Shown one piece after another: positions 51,387 to 59,985 of a DNA stretch of 64,000 bases. A program made the position numbers and the translations under genes. The stretch comes from Marine Group I thaumarchaeote SCGC AAA799-D11. Its GTDB lineage: Archaea; Thermoproteota; Nitrososphaeria; Nitrososphaerales; Nitrosopumilaceae. Where the stretch lies: contig JOSY01000007.1 in assembly GCA_000746765.1 (NCBI GenBank), forward strand, positions 1 through 64,000, given 5' to 3'. Under the pieces are notes generated by a model. That model did no database searches. It saw only the letters and a program-made list of their open reading frames with translations, and was not told the DNA's origin. Position 1 is the first letter of the stretch. The number at the start of each line of letters is the position of its first letter.

Positions 51387-52118
51387 GTGTTTTTTCTTGT
51401 GATGCGATTCATTCTAGGGATAACTCTAGTGTTAACAGCTTTTGCACCGTTTGCATTCAATGATGTCTTTGCTGATTCATTTAATGTGAGTTTTAACAAA
51501 GATGGTTATCAAACTGGTGACACACTAGTAATTTCTGGGCAGATTATTGATTTTGGAATGCCAGTAATTGCTATGAGTGTATTTGATCCTGATGGAAAAA
51601 TTCTGTCTGCAAATAATTTGGATCTTTCATCTGATGGAAGTTTCTCAAAAACAATTACTTTAGAATCACCATTTTATGAAATGCCTGGAGAATATCTAGT
51701 AAAGTTAGACTATGGACAAGTAACTGAAGAGCATAGTTTTGTAATTCAAGGTGATATTGTAGAATCTGAACCTGAAACCACTCCTTCAGACGTCATAGTG
51801 CCTGAAATCATGTCTTTCTATACTGAAAAAGACCACTATTCTGATGGTGACACAATCAAAATTTTTGGAAGTGTCTCCACTTTGGATTCACCCACTGTTT
51901 TAATTGGTGTTCATGATCCGTTTGGAACTCCTGCAGGATTTTATTTTGGAAACATTAACAATGATTTAGAATTTTCTGCAAGTTTTCTTGTAAAAGATGG
52001 TGTGAACTTTAAGTCTGAAGGAACATATTCAATAAAAGCACATTATGTTGAAGATGATGCCCAACATTTCTTTGAATACACTATAGAACCATCTACAATA
52101 ACACAAACTGAAAACTGA
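51387..52118 (+). CDS. Secreted Ig-like surface protein, N-terminal part of a likely frameshift-split gene
   Basis: Signal peptide; YQTGDTLVISGQI and YSDGDTIKIFGSV units; ends TITQTEN* at the start of the tandem repeat. Confidence 0.8.
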   Translation: MFFLVMRFILGITLVLTAFAPFAFNDVFADSFNVSFNKDGYQTGDTLVISGQIIDFGMPVIAMSVFDPDGKILSANNLDLSSDGSFSKTITLESPFYEMPGEYLVKLDYGQVTEEHSFVIQGDIVESEPETTPSDVIVPEIMSFYTEKDHYSDGDTIKIFGSVSTLDSPTVLIGVHDPFGTPAGFYFGNINNDLEFSASFLVKDGVNFKSEGTYSIKAHYVEDDAQHFFEYTIEPSTITQTEN

Positions 52119-52203
52119 AGACACAACACAAACTGAAGACACAACACAAACTGAAGACACAACACAAACTGAAGACACAACACAAACTGAAGACACAACA
52201 ATT
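52101..52203. repeat. 18-bp tandem repeat (ACACAAACTGAAGACACA; TQTEDT), about 5-6 copies, with an imperfect first junction
   Basis: Units with ACTGAAGAC at 52114, 52132, 52150, 52168, 52186; first unit reads ACTGAAAACTGAAG. Confidence 0.93.
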
Positions 52204-52941
52204 GTGCCTACTACGGAAACAAATAATGAAAAAATAATTTTAGAAAAAGAAAATAAAAATGAAAAACAAGAAACTAAAACAGAAACAAAAAATAATTCAG
52301 AAAATGTTTTAGAAAATGAAGAACATGATAACCTTTCTGTAGAAGATATCGAACTTGGAAAACTATTGAATCAAATTAATCTTAAATGTGATTCTAGTAC
52401 TTTTGTTGACACAATTTCTTATTATGATGGTATGGGTCCTGCTCTTTACAGATTATGTCAATTCGATAATTCTTTGAAATTCTTTAATGAATCTCTAGTT
52501 GAAAGTCCTGACAATGTTGAGATTCTTGTCAACAAAGGTTCTACATTAGGAAAAGTTGGATATGTTACAGAAGCGATTGCATACTATGATCATGCTATTG
52601 CTCTTGATTCTAGTTATTTGCCTGCAAAAAATAACAAGGCAAATGCCTTAGCAAATCTTGGAAACCTTGATGATGCTATTTTGCTTTACAATGAAATTCT
52701 AGATGAGAATCCAAATTACTATACTGCAAGAACAAATCTTAATACTGCACTATCTCTAAAATCAGAAACCTTTGAAATTCCTAAAGTAATCAATACGCCA
52801 GAACCTGAAATTGAAACTTTGTCAACTGAAAAAACTTTACATGAAAAAACAATTCCAGCAGAAAATAAAAACGAAAAACAAACTAATTTTTTTGAAGAAT
52901 TAACTCGTGTATTTTCTTCTTTGTTTGGTTTTAATGAGTAA
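52204..52941 (+). CDS. TPR-containing protein, probably the C-terminal part of the 51387 gene
   Basis: FFNESLVESPDNVEILVNKGSTLGKVGYVTEAIAYYDHAIALDSSYLPAKNNKANALANLGNLDDAILLYNEILDENP; open reading continues upstream through the repeat to TAA at 52099-52101. Confidence 0.8.
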   Translation: MPTTETNNEKIILEKENKNEKQETKTETKNNSENVLENEEHDNLSVEDIELGKLLNQINLKCDSSTFVDTISYYDGMGPALYRLCQFDNSLKFFNESLVESPDNVEILVNKGSTLGKVGYVTEAIAYYDHAIALDSSYLPAKNNKANALANLGNLDDAILLYNEILDENPNYYTARTNLNTALSLKSETFEIPKVINTPEPEIETLSTEKTLHEKTIPAENKNEKQTNFFEELTRVFSSLFGFNE

Positions 52942-53015
52942 TCTTTCTTTTTTGTGTGCGTAATTTTTCCATAAACCTATAAAGCCCTGTTGTGACGATG
53001 CTCATAAGGAAAAAC

Positions 53016-53339
53016 ATGAGTAAGATACTTGAAAAATCTTTAAAGGATGCCCATAAAGAAGGAAAGCTCACCATGGGTACTAAACAAGTTTTAAACTCTG
53101 TAAAAAATTCCAAGCTAATTGTATTGTCTCAATCTGTTGAGAAAGAAATGATTGAGCAAATTGAATCAGATGCAAAAAAAGAAAAAATACCTTTAGTGAA
53201 CTTCCAAGGAACTTCAGTCGCATTGGGTAGATTATGTGGCTTACAATTTAGAATTTCAACAATTTCATTCACATCAATCGATGATGCAAACATCAAATCA
53301 ATTTTAAAAGATACAGAAGCTGAGGAAAAAAATGATTAG
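53016..53339 (+). CDS. rpl30e: 50S ribosomal protein L30e (track ORF starts 52992)
   Basis: MGTKQVLNSVKNSKLIVLSQSVEKEMIEQIESDAKKEKIPLVNFQGTSVALGRLCGLQF. Confidence 0.9.
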   Translation: MSKILEKSLKDAHKEGKLTMGTKQVLNSVKNSKLIVLSQSVEKEMIEQIESDAKKEKIPLVNFQGTSVALGRLCGLQFRISTISFTSIDDANIKSILKDTEAEEKND

Positions 53340-53393
53340 ATATACTATTGAAAGTTTAAATGAGACATTTTTTGTTTGGAGACATTAAGAATT

Positions 53394-53858
53394 ATGACAC
53401 AATCAATCAAACTAACAACGGATCAAATGCGTATGATGTCTTTGTTCCAAAATGTTACTGGTGCAACAGCACGTGATTGTGTAGAAGATGAAAAACAAGA
53501 TAGGGTAATTTTTGTAGTCAACACAGGAAAGATGGGTCTTGCAATTGGCAAGGGTGGAATGCATATCAAATCCTTACAAAACATTGTAAAAAGAAATGTT
53601 GAACTCGTAGAATTTGATGAGGATCCAGCAAAATTTCTGTCTAATTTGCTTAATTCTAAACTAGTTTCTGAAGTAAAAATAAATACACGGGCAGATGGGA
53701 CAAAACAGGCAATCGTTATGGTAGACCCAAGAAAGAAAGGAATTGTTGTAGGCAGAGAAGGCCGTAATGCTGAGAAGGCAAGAATGCTTGCAAAACGATA
53801 TTTTGATATTACTAGTGTCTTGATTAACAGTCCTGAAAGACAAACTATGGAGATGTAG
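53394..53858 (+). CDS. nusA: NusA-like KH-domain transcription factor (track ORF starts 53376)
   Basis: VNTGKMGLAIGKGGMHIKSLQNIV; VDPRKKGIVVGREGRNAEKARMLAKRYFDI. Confidence 0.93.
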   Translation: MTQSIKLTTDQMRMMSLFQNVTGATARDCVEDEKQDRVIFVVNTGKMGLAIGKGGMHIKSLQNIVKRNVELVEFDEDPAKFLSNLLNSKLVSEVKINTRADGTKQAIVMVDPRKKGIVVGREGRNAEKARMLAKRYFDITSVLINSPERQTMEM

Positions 53859-53861
53859 AAA

Positions 53862-54299
53862 TTGAGAAAATCACCACTTGGATTATTTGCAGGTAGAGTT
53901 CTAACTACTAAAAAGAAGAGACAGAGATGGGCAATCTCAACTTACAAGAGAAGAGAATTAGGTATTGATAAGAAAGCAGACCCACTTGGTGGTGCTCCCC
54001 AAGCAAGAGGTATTGTTTTAGAAAAAGTTGGAGTTGCAGCAAAACAACCAAACTCTGCAATTAGAAAATGTGTTCGTGTCCAATTAATTAAAAATGGTAA
54101 AACAGTTACAGCATTCTTGCCAAGAGACGGTGCAATGAACTTTATTGATGAACACGATGAAGTTCACATTCAAGGAATGGGTGCAACTCAAGGTGGTGCA
54201 ATGGGAGATATTCCTGGTGTTAGATTCAAAGTATTCAAAGTAAATGGTACTGCCCTTCATGAACTAGTAATTGGAAAGAAGGAGAAACCAAGGAGATAG
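53862..54299 (+). CDS. rps12: 30S ribosomal protein S12
   Basis: [60 protein letters not shown]. Confidence 0.97.
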   Translation: MRKSPLGLFAGRVLTTKKKRQRWAISTYKRRELGIDKKADPLGGAPQARGIVLEKVGVAAKQPNSAIRKCVRVQLIKNGKTVTAFLPRDGAMNFIDEHDEVHIQGMGATQGGAMGDIPGVRFKVFKVNGTALHELVIGKKEKPRR

Positions 54300-54301
54300 A
54301 A

Positions 54302-54901
54302 ATGGCACAAACAAAAAACTTGTTACTATTTAGAAAATGGGATTTATCTGATATTGAAGTTAAAGACCCAGGTCTTAAAACCGCAATTTCTCTAAGAAAA
54401 CAAATCTTACCATACACATTTGGTCGTTCTGCACTCAAAAGATTCAACAAAGCAGATGTTAACATTGTTGAAAGACTAATCAACAAGACAATGCATTTTG
54501 GTAAAAAATATGCAAAGAACACTGGCAGAATGACTGGAAAGAAAACCAAAGTTCTCAATACAGTTAGAACAGCATTTACAATTATCGAACTTAAAACTGG
54601 CAAAAACCCAGTAGAGGTACTAGTTAGAGCAGTTGAGAATTCAGCTCCTAATGAGGATACAACTAGAATTGTTTATGGCGGTACTGTTTATCATGTATCT
54701 GTTGATGTTGCACCAATCAGAAGAGTTGACTTGGCTTTGAGATTCATTGCTGATGCAATCAAAGAATCAACATTCTCCAATCCAAAACCTATCGAAGAAC
54801 ACATGGCAGAACAACTAATCTTGGCTGCAGATAACGATCCTAACGCTCCTTCTGTAAAGAAGAAAAATGAGTTAGAAAGAATAGCACAAGCATCAAGATA
54901 G
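54302..54901 (+). CDS. rps7: 30S ribosomal protein S7
   Basis: GKKYAKNTGRMTGKKTKVLNTVRTAFTIIELKTGKNPVEVLVRAVENSAPNEDTTRIVYGGTVYHVSVDVAPIRRVDLALRFI. Confidence 0.97.
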   Translation: MAQTKNLLLFRKWDLSDIEVKDPGLKTAISLRKQILPYTFGRSALKRFNKADVNIVERLINKTMHFGKKYAKNTGRMTGKKTKVLNTVRTAFTIIELKTGKNPVEVLVRAVENSAPNEDTTRIVYGGTVYHVSVDVAPIRRVDLALRFIADAIKESTFSNPKPIEEHMAEQLILAADNDPNAPSVKKKNELERIAQASR

Positions 54902-54922
54902 AACTTTTAGAAATTATTCCAG

Positions 54923-55013
54923 TAGCCCGAGGCAGATTCGAACTGCCGTCTCCGCCTATATCCACTTTGTGAGATCCAGAGGGCAGAATCCTTGACCGCT
55001 AGACTATCGGGCT
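54923..55013 (-). tRNA. tRNA-Gln (CTG) with an 18-nt intron after position 37
   Basis: Acceptor AGCCCGA/TCGGGCT; anticodon stem CTGCC/GGCGG; loop CT-CTG-G[ATCTCACAAAGTGGATAT]A; T-arm GGCAG TTCGAAT CTGCC. Confidence 0.85.
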
Positions 55014-55059
55014 ACTTGAAAGAAATTTTGAATGTTTAGAATATAATCATTTGTTGTAA

Positions 55060-55395
55060 TTACTTTAGTCTGACTTCTCTAATTGCAGTTGCATAATCGC
55101 ACTCTGCTCTTAGTCTCATGTAAGGAATTAACTTGTAGTGAATGGAGTAAAGTGTTCCTTCTTTGAGTATGATTCCTTTTTGTTGTAATGATGCTAGCCC
55201 TCTTGATGGGACATTAATGGACAGATTATACTGTTGACAAATCTTGTCACGTTTATCTTGAAATTGTTTTAAAGTAAATGCAACATCGTTTAGTTCTAAA
55301 ATTAAAGGCCAAATTATTTCTGACCAGACAAATCTTCTATTTTCTGTAGCTGAAGCATATTTGCCTTTTTCACTCAACATTAATAACATCTGCAA
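55060..55395 (-). CDS. Hypothetical (possible winged-helix) protein
   Basis: 111-aa ORF, plausible start within; no motif recognised securely. Confidence 0.65.
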   Translation of the reverse strand: MQMLLMLSEKGKYASATENRRFVWSEIIWPLILELNDVAFTLKQFQDKRDKICQQYNLSINVPSRGLASLQQKGIILKEGTLYSIHYKLIPYMRLRAECDYATAIREVRLK

Positions 55396-55411
55396 ATGAT
55401 GTTATAACTTA

Positions 55412-56116
55412 TTGTCCCAAAAGGAGATAGAAGAGTCACTAGATTTACTACAAAAAGATTGGGATGTTGACCCTGTACTTCGAAACTTTATGCTAGGAAA
55501 AATTACTGATGTATCTGATAGGCCAATCAAAGTAAAAGACGTCGTGTTTCATGTACCTTATCTGAATTCTGAAAAAAAATTCATTTTATGGAAATGTTTC
55601 TGGCCTGATTGTCATAACTGCTGTGATAGACAAGGAAGACTCCCGCTGACTTCAGATGACTTGATTACAATTGGTAAGGGTCTGAAATATCAAAAGCCTT
55701 CAGAGTTTATCAAAAATGAAACTTTGACTGTCACTTATTCTGAACCAGGACCATCTGGACAGATGACTACAATGACTACAATTAATCTTAAAAGAAAAAC
55801 TGATGAAACTGAAGCTGATGATGGTACGCATATTTCCTGTAGATTTCTAAATGAAGAGGGAGGATGCTCTATGCATCCAGACAGACCTGGAGTATGTTAC
55901 TTGTATCCATTTTCTAGCTGGCTTGAAAATGAGAAAGGAAAACCACGTGTTCATGCGACATACCAATTTACTGGTGATTGCCCTGGATTTTATTTGGCAG
56001 AAGACTTGGAACCAATGAAAGAAGAATTCAAGGAATACTCTAAGATAATTTATGATTACAACATGGCATCAAACAGAACAAACAGAGAAGGATTTGGCTC
56101 TGTTAGTTTTGGCTAG
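55412..56116 (+). CDS. YkgJ-type cysteine-cluster protein
   Basis: CFWPDCHNCCDRQGRLPLTSDDL; CRFLNEEGGCSMHPDRPGVCYLYPF; TTG start. Confidence 0.85.
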   Translation: MSQKEIEESLDLLQKDWDVDPVLRNFMLGKITDVSDRPIKVKDVVFHVPYLNSEKKFILWKCFWPDCHNCCDRQGRLPLTSDDLITIGKGLKYQKPSEFIKNETLTVTYSEPGPSGQMTTMTTINLKRKTDETEADDGTHISCRFLNEEGGCSMHPDRPGVCYLYPFSSWLENEKGKPRVHATYQFTGDCPGFYLAEDLEPMKEEFKEYSKIIYDYNMASNRTNREGFGSVSFG

Positions 56117-56178
56117 AACTCAATTCATCAAAATAATTTCACATCCGTTTGTAAATGAAAAATTTTAGATTCTATTTC

Positions 56179-56265
56179 ATGTCAACTAATTGGTGTGCAA
56201 AATGCAGAAACCATACACAATCTGATGGACATTGTCATTGCTCAGTTTGTGGTGATGAATTTTAG
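56179..56265 (+). CDS. 28-aa zinc-ribbon-like microprotein
   Basis: Manual read: MSTNWCAKCRNHTQSDGHCHCSVCGDEF*; not in supplied track. Confidence 0.55.
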   Translation: MSTNWCAKCRNHTQSDGHCHCSVCGDEF

Positions 56266-56271
56266 ATAGAT

Positions 56272-57285
56272 TTAGGCTTTGGCCACTTTCATCAAATCAG
56301 CAATCTTGATGTCCATTCCAAATCTATCTTCATTCTTTTTCATGTAACGAAAGATAGCAAGAAAATCAGGTAATGATTTGAAGAAATTGAAATCTTTTTT
56401 GATTTTTGCTCTAACAAAATTGAAAACTTTGGCATAAACTTTGTAGTGTTCTTCAACTGCCTTTTCATATGCTTTGAAATCATTCATGTTTTCCAAGAAA
56501 AGCTCAACACATTGCATTGATGGAATAATTCCTTCGCCTAACAACGCATAAACTGTACCAATTGATTCTCCAACACCCACTACTTTACCTGAATAGTATG
56601 GCTTGCATCTGTCAGGAGTTGCTAATCTAATTGGCCTGCCTTTAGTTTTTAGAACTTTACCTCCGTGCTTCTTCAAGAAATCATCAGTTGCTTTGATGTG
56701 ATTCTTGTTGTAATCTCCTGCACCAATGTGTGCCCATTTTTCTCCTAGTGGGAAATACCAGAAATATCCTGACATTCCGGGAAATGGTTCAATGTAAAAG
56801 TCATCATATGGAACTCCATTTTCATATTCTACTTTGTATTCGTATGTAGGCAAAAAGAAATCTTCTTTGAGTTTTGGCAAGTATACTCTATGAAATCCAG
56901 TACAGTCCACTATCATGTCATACTCTTTTTCTAACTCTTCAAGTGATGGTGGTTTGCCATAGATAATTTTAGAATCTTTAATGAAATCTTTGATTAGACC
57001 AATCTTGTCATAAGTACACAATCCGTGTAACCCAATGTCAAACTTTACGTCATTGTTCATCTTGACATGCATGTTTTTTCCGTCATGAATTAGAAAGTCG
57101 TTAAAATCTCTGCCAGTTTTTTTACAGTATTCTGTAAGAATCGGTTTGATTGTGCCCCAAGCACAAATAGAATCATGTCTCTCCTTTGGGTTTAACTCGT
57201 ATCCTGTTACATCATGTTCAGAGTCTTTTAGTCTGGCCATAAGATAGGAACCTGCTACTCCCATCCCCATTACTGCAATCTTCAA
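56272..57285 (-). CDS. FAD-dependent oxidoreductase, geranylgeranyl-reductase-like
   Basis: MKIAVMGMGVAGSYLMARL (dinucleotide fold), YFWYFPLGEKWAHIGAGDYNK, GKVVGVGESIGTVYALLGEGIIPSMQC. Confidence 0.85.
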   Translation of the reverse strand: MKIAVMGMGVAGSYLMARLKDSEHDVTGYELNPKERHDSICAWGTIKPILTEYCKKTGRDFNDFLIHDGKNMHVKMNNDVKFDIGLHGLCTYDKIGLIKDFIKDSKIIYGKPPSLEELEKEYDMIVDCTGFHRVYLPKLKEDFFLPTYEYKVEYENGVPYDDFYIEPFPGMSGYFWYFPLGEKWAHIGAGDYNKNHIKATDDFLKKHGGKVLKTKGRPIRLATPDRCKPYYSGKVVGVGESIGTVYALLGEGIIPSMQCVELFLENMNDFKAYEKAVEEHYKVYAKVFNFVRAKIKKDFNFFKSLPDFLAIFRYMKKNEDRFGMDIKIADLMKVAKA

Positions 57286-57405
57286 GATATTTTGTGAATC
57301 TCTGGGGTGTAATAAATAGACTATCTGAATTTGTTAGATACGATTACCACTAGTAGAAATCATTAGCATCGGTTAAATATCAAATTCACATAATCTGTTT
57401 AAGAA

Positions 57406-57534
57406 AAGACAAGTCTGTCGTCTGAAAACAATCGTTTCAGGCCTTAAGATGAAATCACTGTCATCAGAGGACAACCGTTTCTGATCTTAAGTGGTAAGAG
57501 ATGTCATCAAGACGCTTTTGGTCTTGGTCTTAAT
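57406..57534 (+). ncRNA. Candidate structured RNA: three tandem 43-nt hairpin units
   Basis: Period exactly 43 nt; stems at unit positions 15-37 maintained by paired substitutions; G-T pairs place the transcript on +. Confidence 0.6.
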
Positions 57535-57585
57535 CTCGATTGTCTTTTCGTTTAATTTATTTTAGATTAATTTTGGATTCATTTC

Positions 57586-58188
57586 ATGGATGTTTTTGAA
57601 GCAGTATCAACACGACGTGCAATCAAAAAGTTTGATCCTAATCACAAGATGAGTCCTGAAGAAGTTAAAAAACTCATGGAACATGTGATATTGTCTCCTA
57701 CAAGTTACAACCAACAAAACTGGAGATTTATTTATGTCACTGATCAGGATGTAAAAGAGAAAGTTTCTGAAGCTGCACGTGGACAAGCTCAACCAAAAGA
57801 TGGTTCTTTGGTTGTTGTTTTGTGTGGTGATATGACTGCTTGGAAGACTGAGCCATTACGTTATTGGAAGAATCACCCAACAGAAAAACAAGAAATGGTA
57901 AAAGCAAGCCTTGAGAGAAAATATTCTACTGATACACAAGCACAAAGAGATGAAGCAATTCGTTCTTGTGGTATGGCAGCTCAAACAATAATGCTTGCAG
58001 CCCGTGACATGGGACTTGATTCATGTCCAATGGTTGGTTTTGAGTATGATGAATTGGCCAAAGTAATCAATCTGCCAGAGAACCATCTCATTGTAATGAT
58101 GGTTGTAGTTGGTAAAAAAGCAGAAGATGCAGCACAACGTGGTGGTCAGTTGCCTCTTAATGAAGTAGCATTTGAGAATAAATTCTAG
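57586..58188 (+). CDS. Nitroreductase family protein
   Basis: VFEAVSTRRAIKKFDPNHKMSPEEVKKLMEHVILSPTSYNQQNWRFIYV; AAQTIMLAARDMGLDSCPMVGFE. Confidence 0.94.
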   Translation: MDVFEAVSTRRAIKKFDPNHKMSPEEVKKLMEHVILSPTSYNQQNWRFIYVTDQDVKEKVSEAARGQAQPKDGSLVVVLCGDMTAWKTEPLRYWKNHPTEKQEMVKASLERKYSTDTQAQRDEAIRSCGMAAQTIMLAARDMGLDSCPMVGFEYDELAKVINLPENHLIVMMVVVGKKAEDAAQRGGQLPLNEVAFENKF

Positions 58189-58215
58189 ATATTCTTAATT
58201 GAAAGAAACACCTTA

Positions 58216-59325
58216 GTGATATTATTGAGAGAAATTCTAATTGTTGTAATTGCATTTGTTTTACTAATTCCAACTCCTATCTTTGCACCATCTCATCCTG
58301 AATACATGGGACAACATCATCGCTCCTACATGGGAATGTGTGCACCTGGATTTGCTTCCCTTGATGGAATATGTGTTCTAGATGACAGATGTGGGCCTGG
58401 TGCATATGCAGGACGACTGTGTGTAATGGATGGTGTTATCAAAGAATACTTGCGACCACACCACCAAAAGTTTGCAGGAATTTCAGCTGAAAATGTAATC
58501 TGTCTTGAGGGAAAGCAGTTGATGTTCAAACATGACGCGACCCCAGCTTGTTTTAATGAGGCATCAGTTGAAAAGATGAAACATCGTGGATGGCATACTG
58601 AAAAACCGCCAATTGCATGTACAATGGAGTACAATCCCGTATGTGGAGTTGATGGAGTAACTTATGGTAACCTTTGTGGATTGAATGCCGAACACATGGC
58701 AATGAAGCATAGAGGTGAATGTTATGTTGAACCAAAGGAAAGTGAATTTAGAAACTATTCTACTTCTGGTAATTGTAAAGGATATGCTGAATGCCTATCA
58801 GGATATGTTACTAGAATAGTTGATGGTGATACAATTCATGTTGATGGAAAATCAATTAGATTTGCATTAGCATCAGCTCCTGAACTTGATGAGACAAATG
58901 GCATTGAGGCAAGAAATTTCATTCAGACAATATGTCCTGTTGATTCTTTTGTACTAGTTGATGAAGATGACAAGCAGACTGAGGGAAGTCATGGTAGAAT
59001 GCTTGGTACTGTATATTGTAATGGAGTATCACTTAATCAAGAACTATTAGATTCTGGATTGGGATATCTAAGTTCAGAGTTTTGTCAATCTTCAGAATTT
59101 GAGCATTATTCTTGGGCCCAAAAACACGGATGCCAACCCATTCCAGCATCTACACCTACACTAGATAATCAAAATGATTGTGATGTGTCATATCCAGACT
59201 TTTGTATTCCATCTCCGCCACCAGACTTGAATTGTGTAGATGTTGTGTACAAGAAATTCACCGTTCTACCACCTGATCCTCACAACTTTGATGGAGATAA
59301 TGATGGAATTGGCTGTGAATCCTAA
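58216..59325 (+). CDS. Secreted multidomain protein: Kazal-type domain + thermonuclease (SNase) domain + excalibur-like tail
   Basis: CTMEYNPVCGVDGVTYGNLCGLNAEHMAMKHRGEC; GYVTRIVDGDTIHVDGKSIRFALASAPEL; DFDGDNDGIGCE-type end. Confidence 0.9.
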   Translation: MILLREILIVVIAFVLLIPTPIFAPSHPEYMGQHHRSYMGMCAPGFASLDGICVLDDRCGPGAYAGRLCVMDGVIKEYLRPHHQKFAGISAENVICLEGKQLMFKHDATPACFNEASVEKMKHRGWHTEKPPIACTMEYNPVCGVDGVTYGNLCGLNAEHMAMKHRGECYVEPKESEFRNYSTSGNCKGYAECLSGYVTRIVDGDTIHVDGKSIRFALASAPELDETNGIEARNFIQTICPVDSFVLVDEDDKQTEGSHGRMLGTVYCNGVSLNQELLDSGLGYLSSEFCQSSEFEHYSWAQKHGCQPIPASTPTLDNQNDCDVSYPDFCIPSPPPDLNCVDVVYKKFTVLPPDPHNFDGDNDGIGCES

Positions 59326-59357
59326 ACCCTAAATTCTGTAATAAAATAAATTATTCA

Positions 59358-59465
59358 TTGAGTTACAGAACGGCAGTCTTTTCTAGAAAAGAACTTGGTA
59401 TTATTATTGGAGTATCATCAGTAGTATCTATTGCACTGTATGTGGCTTATGTCTCAGGACGATGA
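59358..59465 (+). CDS. 35-aa membrane microprotein (TTG start), ATGA-coupled to next ORF
   Basis: Manual read: LSYRTAVFSRKELGIIIGVSSVVSIALYVAYVSGR*. Confidence 0.55.
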   Translation: MSYRTAVFSRKELGIIIGVSSVVSIALYVAYVSGR

Positions 59466-59716
59466 GACCAATAGTTCCTTTATCCATTGTAGTTGTAGTT
59501 GCAATAATTGTTGGAATAATGGGTACCTCAAACTATGACATCTATGTTACAGAACGTGATCAGAGAAACCTGCAGCTTGCAGTAGATGATTGCAAGAAAT
59601 TATTCCCACAAGGAATGGACCAAGAAGAATGTATCACAAAATCCCTTGATGTCTTTGGGACAGACTATCAAAAAGAACAATGGAATCAAAGAGACATTTA
59701 TTCCATAAACCCTTAA
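59462..59716 (+). CDS. Small membrane protein
   Basis: IVPLSIVVVVAIIVGIMGTSNYDIYVTERDQRNLQLAVDDCKKLFPQGMDQEECITKSLDVFG. Confidence 0.75.
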   Translation: MRPIVPLSIVVVVAIIVGIMGTSNYDIYVTERDQRNLQLAVDDCKKLFPQGMDQEECITKSLDVFGTDYQKEQWNQRDIYSINP

Positions 59717-59743
59717 TTTGATAATTAACTCAATCCTGATAAC

Positions 59744-59941
59744 TTGTCTTTTGAAAAAGATGTTGCAGCACTACAAGAGGCATTGAGTGATACTGATTCT
59801 CGAATCAAAAAGTTAGAAGAGCACAAAGAATCAGAAAGTAAAAAACCTGATTCCGATTCAGAAACTCTGCGTAGATTAGAAAAAAACCTAGAGAGTCTGC
59901 GCAAAAAACGCGCTCTAATTCTATCTGAACTAGAATCTTAA
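59744..59941 (+). CDS. Small coiled-coil protein
   Basis: MSFEKDVAALQEALSDTDSRIKKLEEHKES...RRLEKNLESLRKKRALILSELES; TTG start. Confidence 0.7.
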   Translation: MSFEKDVAALQEALSDTDSRIKKLEEHKESESKKPDSDSETLRRLEKNLESLRKKRALILSELES

Positions 59942-59985
59942 ATGAATATCCTCATACTTTAATATTAGTTGGTTTATTGGAAATT

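Noticed and set aside
52101-52203. 18-bp repeats as CRISPR or regulatory iterons
   Set aside because: Repeats are contiguous and encode TQTEDT in frame with the downstream TPR ORF.
57443-57491. C/D-box sRNA (AAGATGA ... CTGA with CTTAAGA/TCTTAAG terminal stem) around unit 2
   Set aside because: Box C has a mismatch, no clear C'/D' boxes, and the feature does not explain the three-fold 43-nt repeat with covarying stems; kept only as an alternative.
57406-57534. 43-nt repeats as a CRISPR array
   Set aside because: Units are contiguous without spacers, only about 70% identical between U1 and U2, and no cas genes are nearby.
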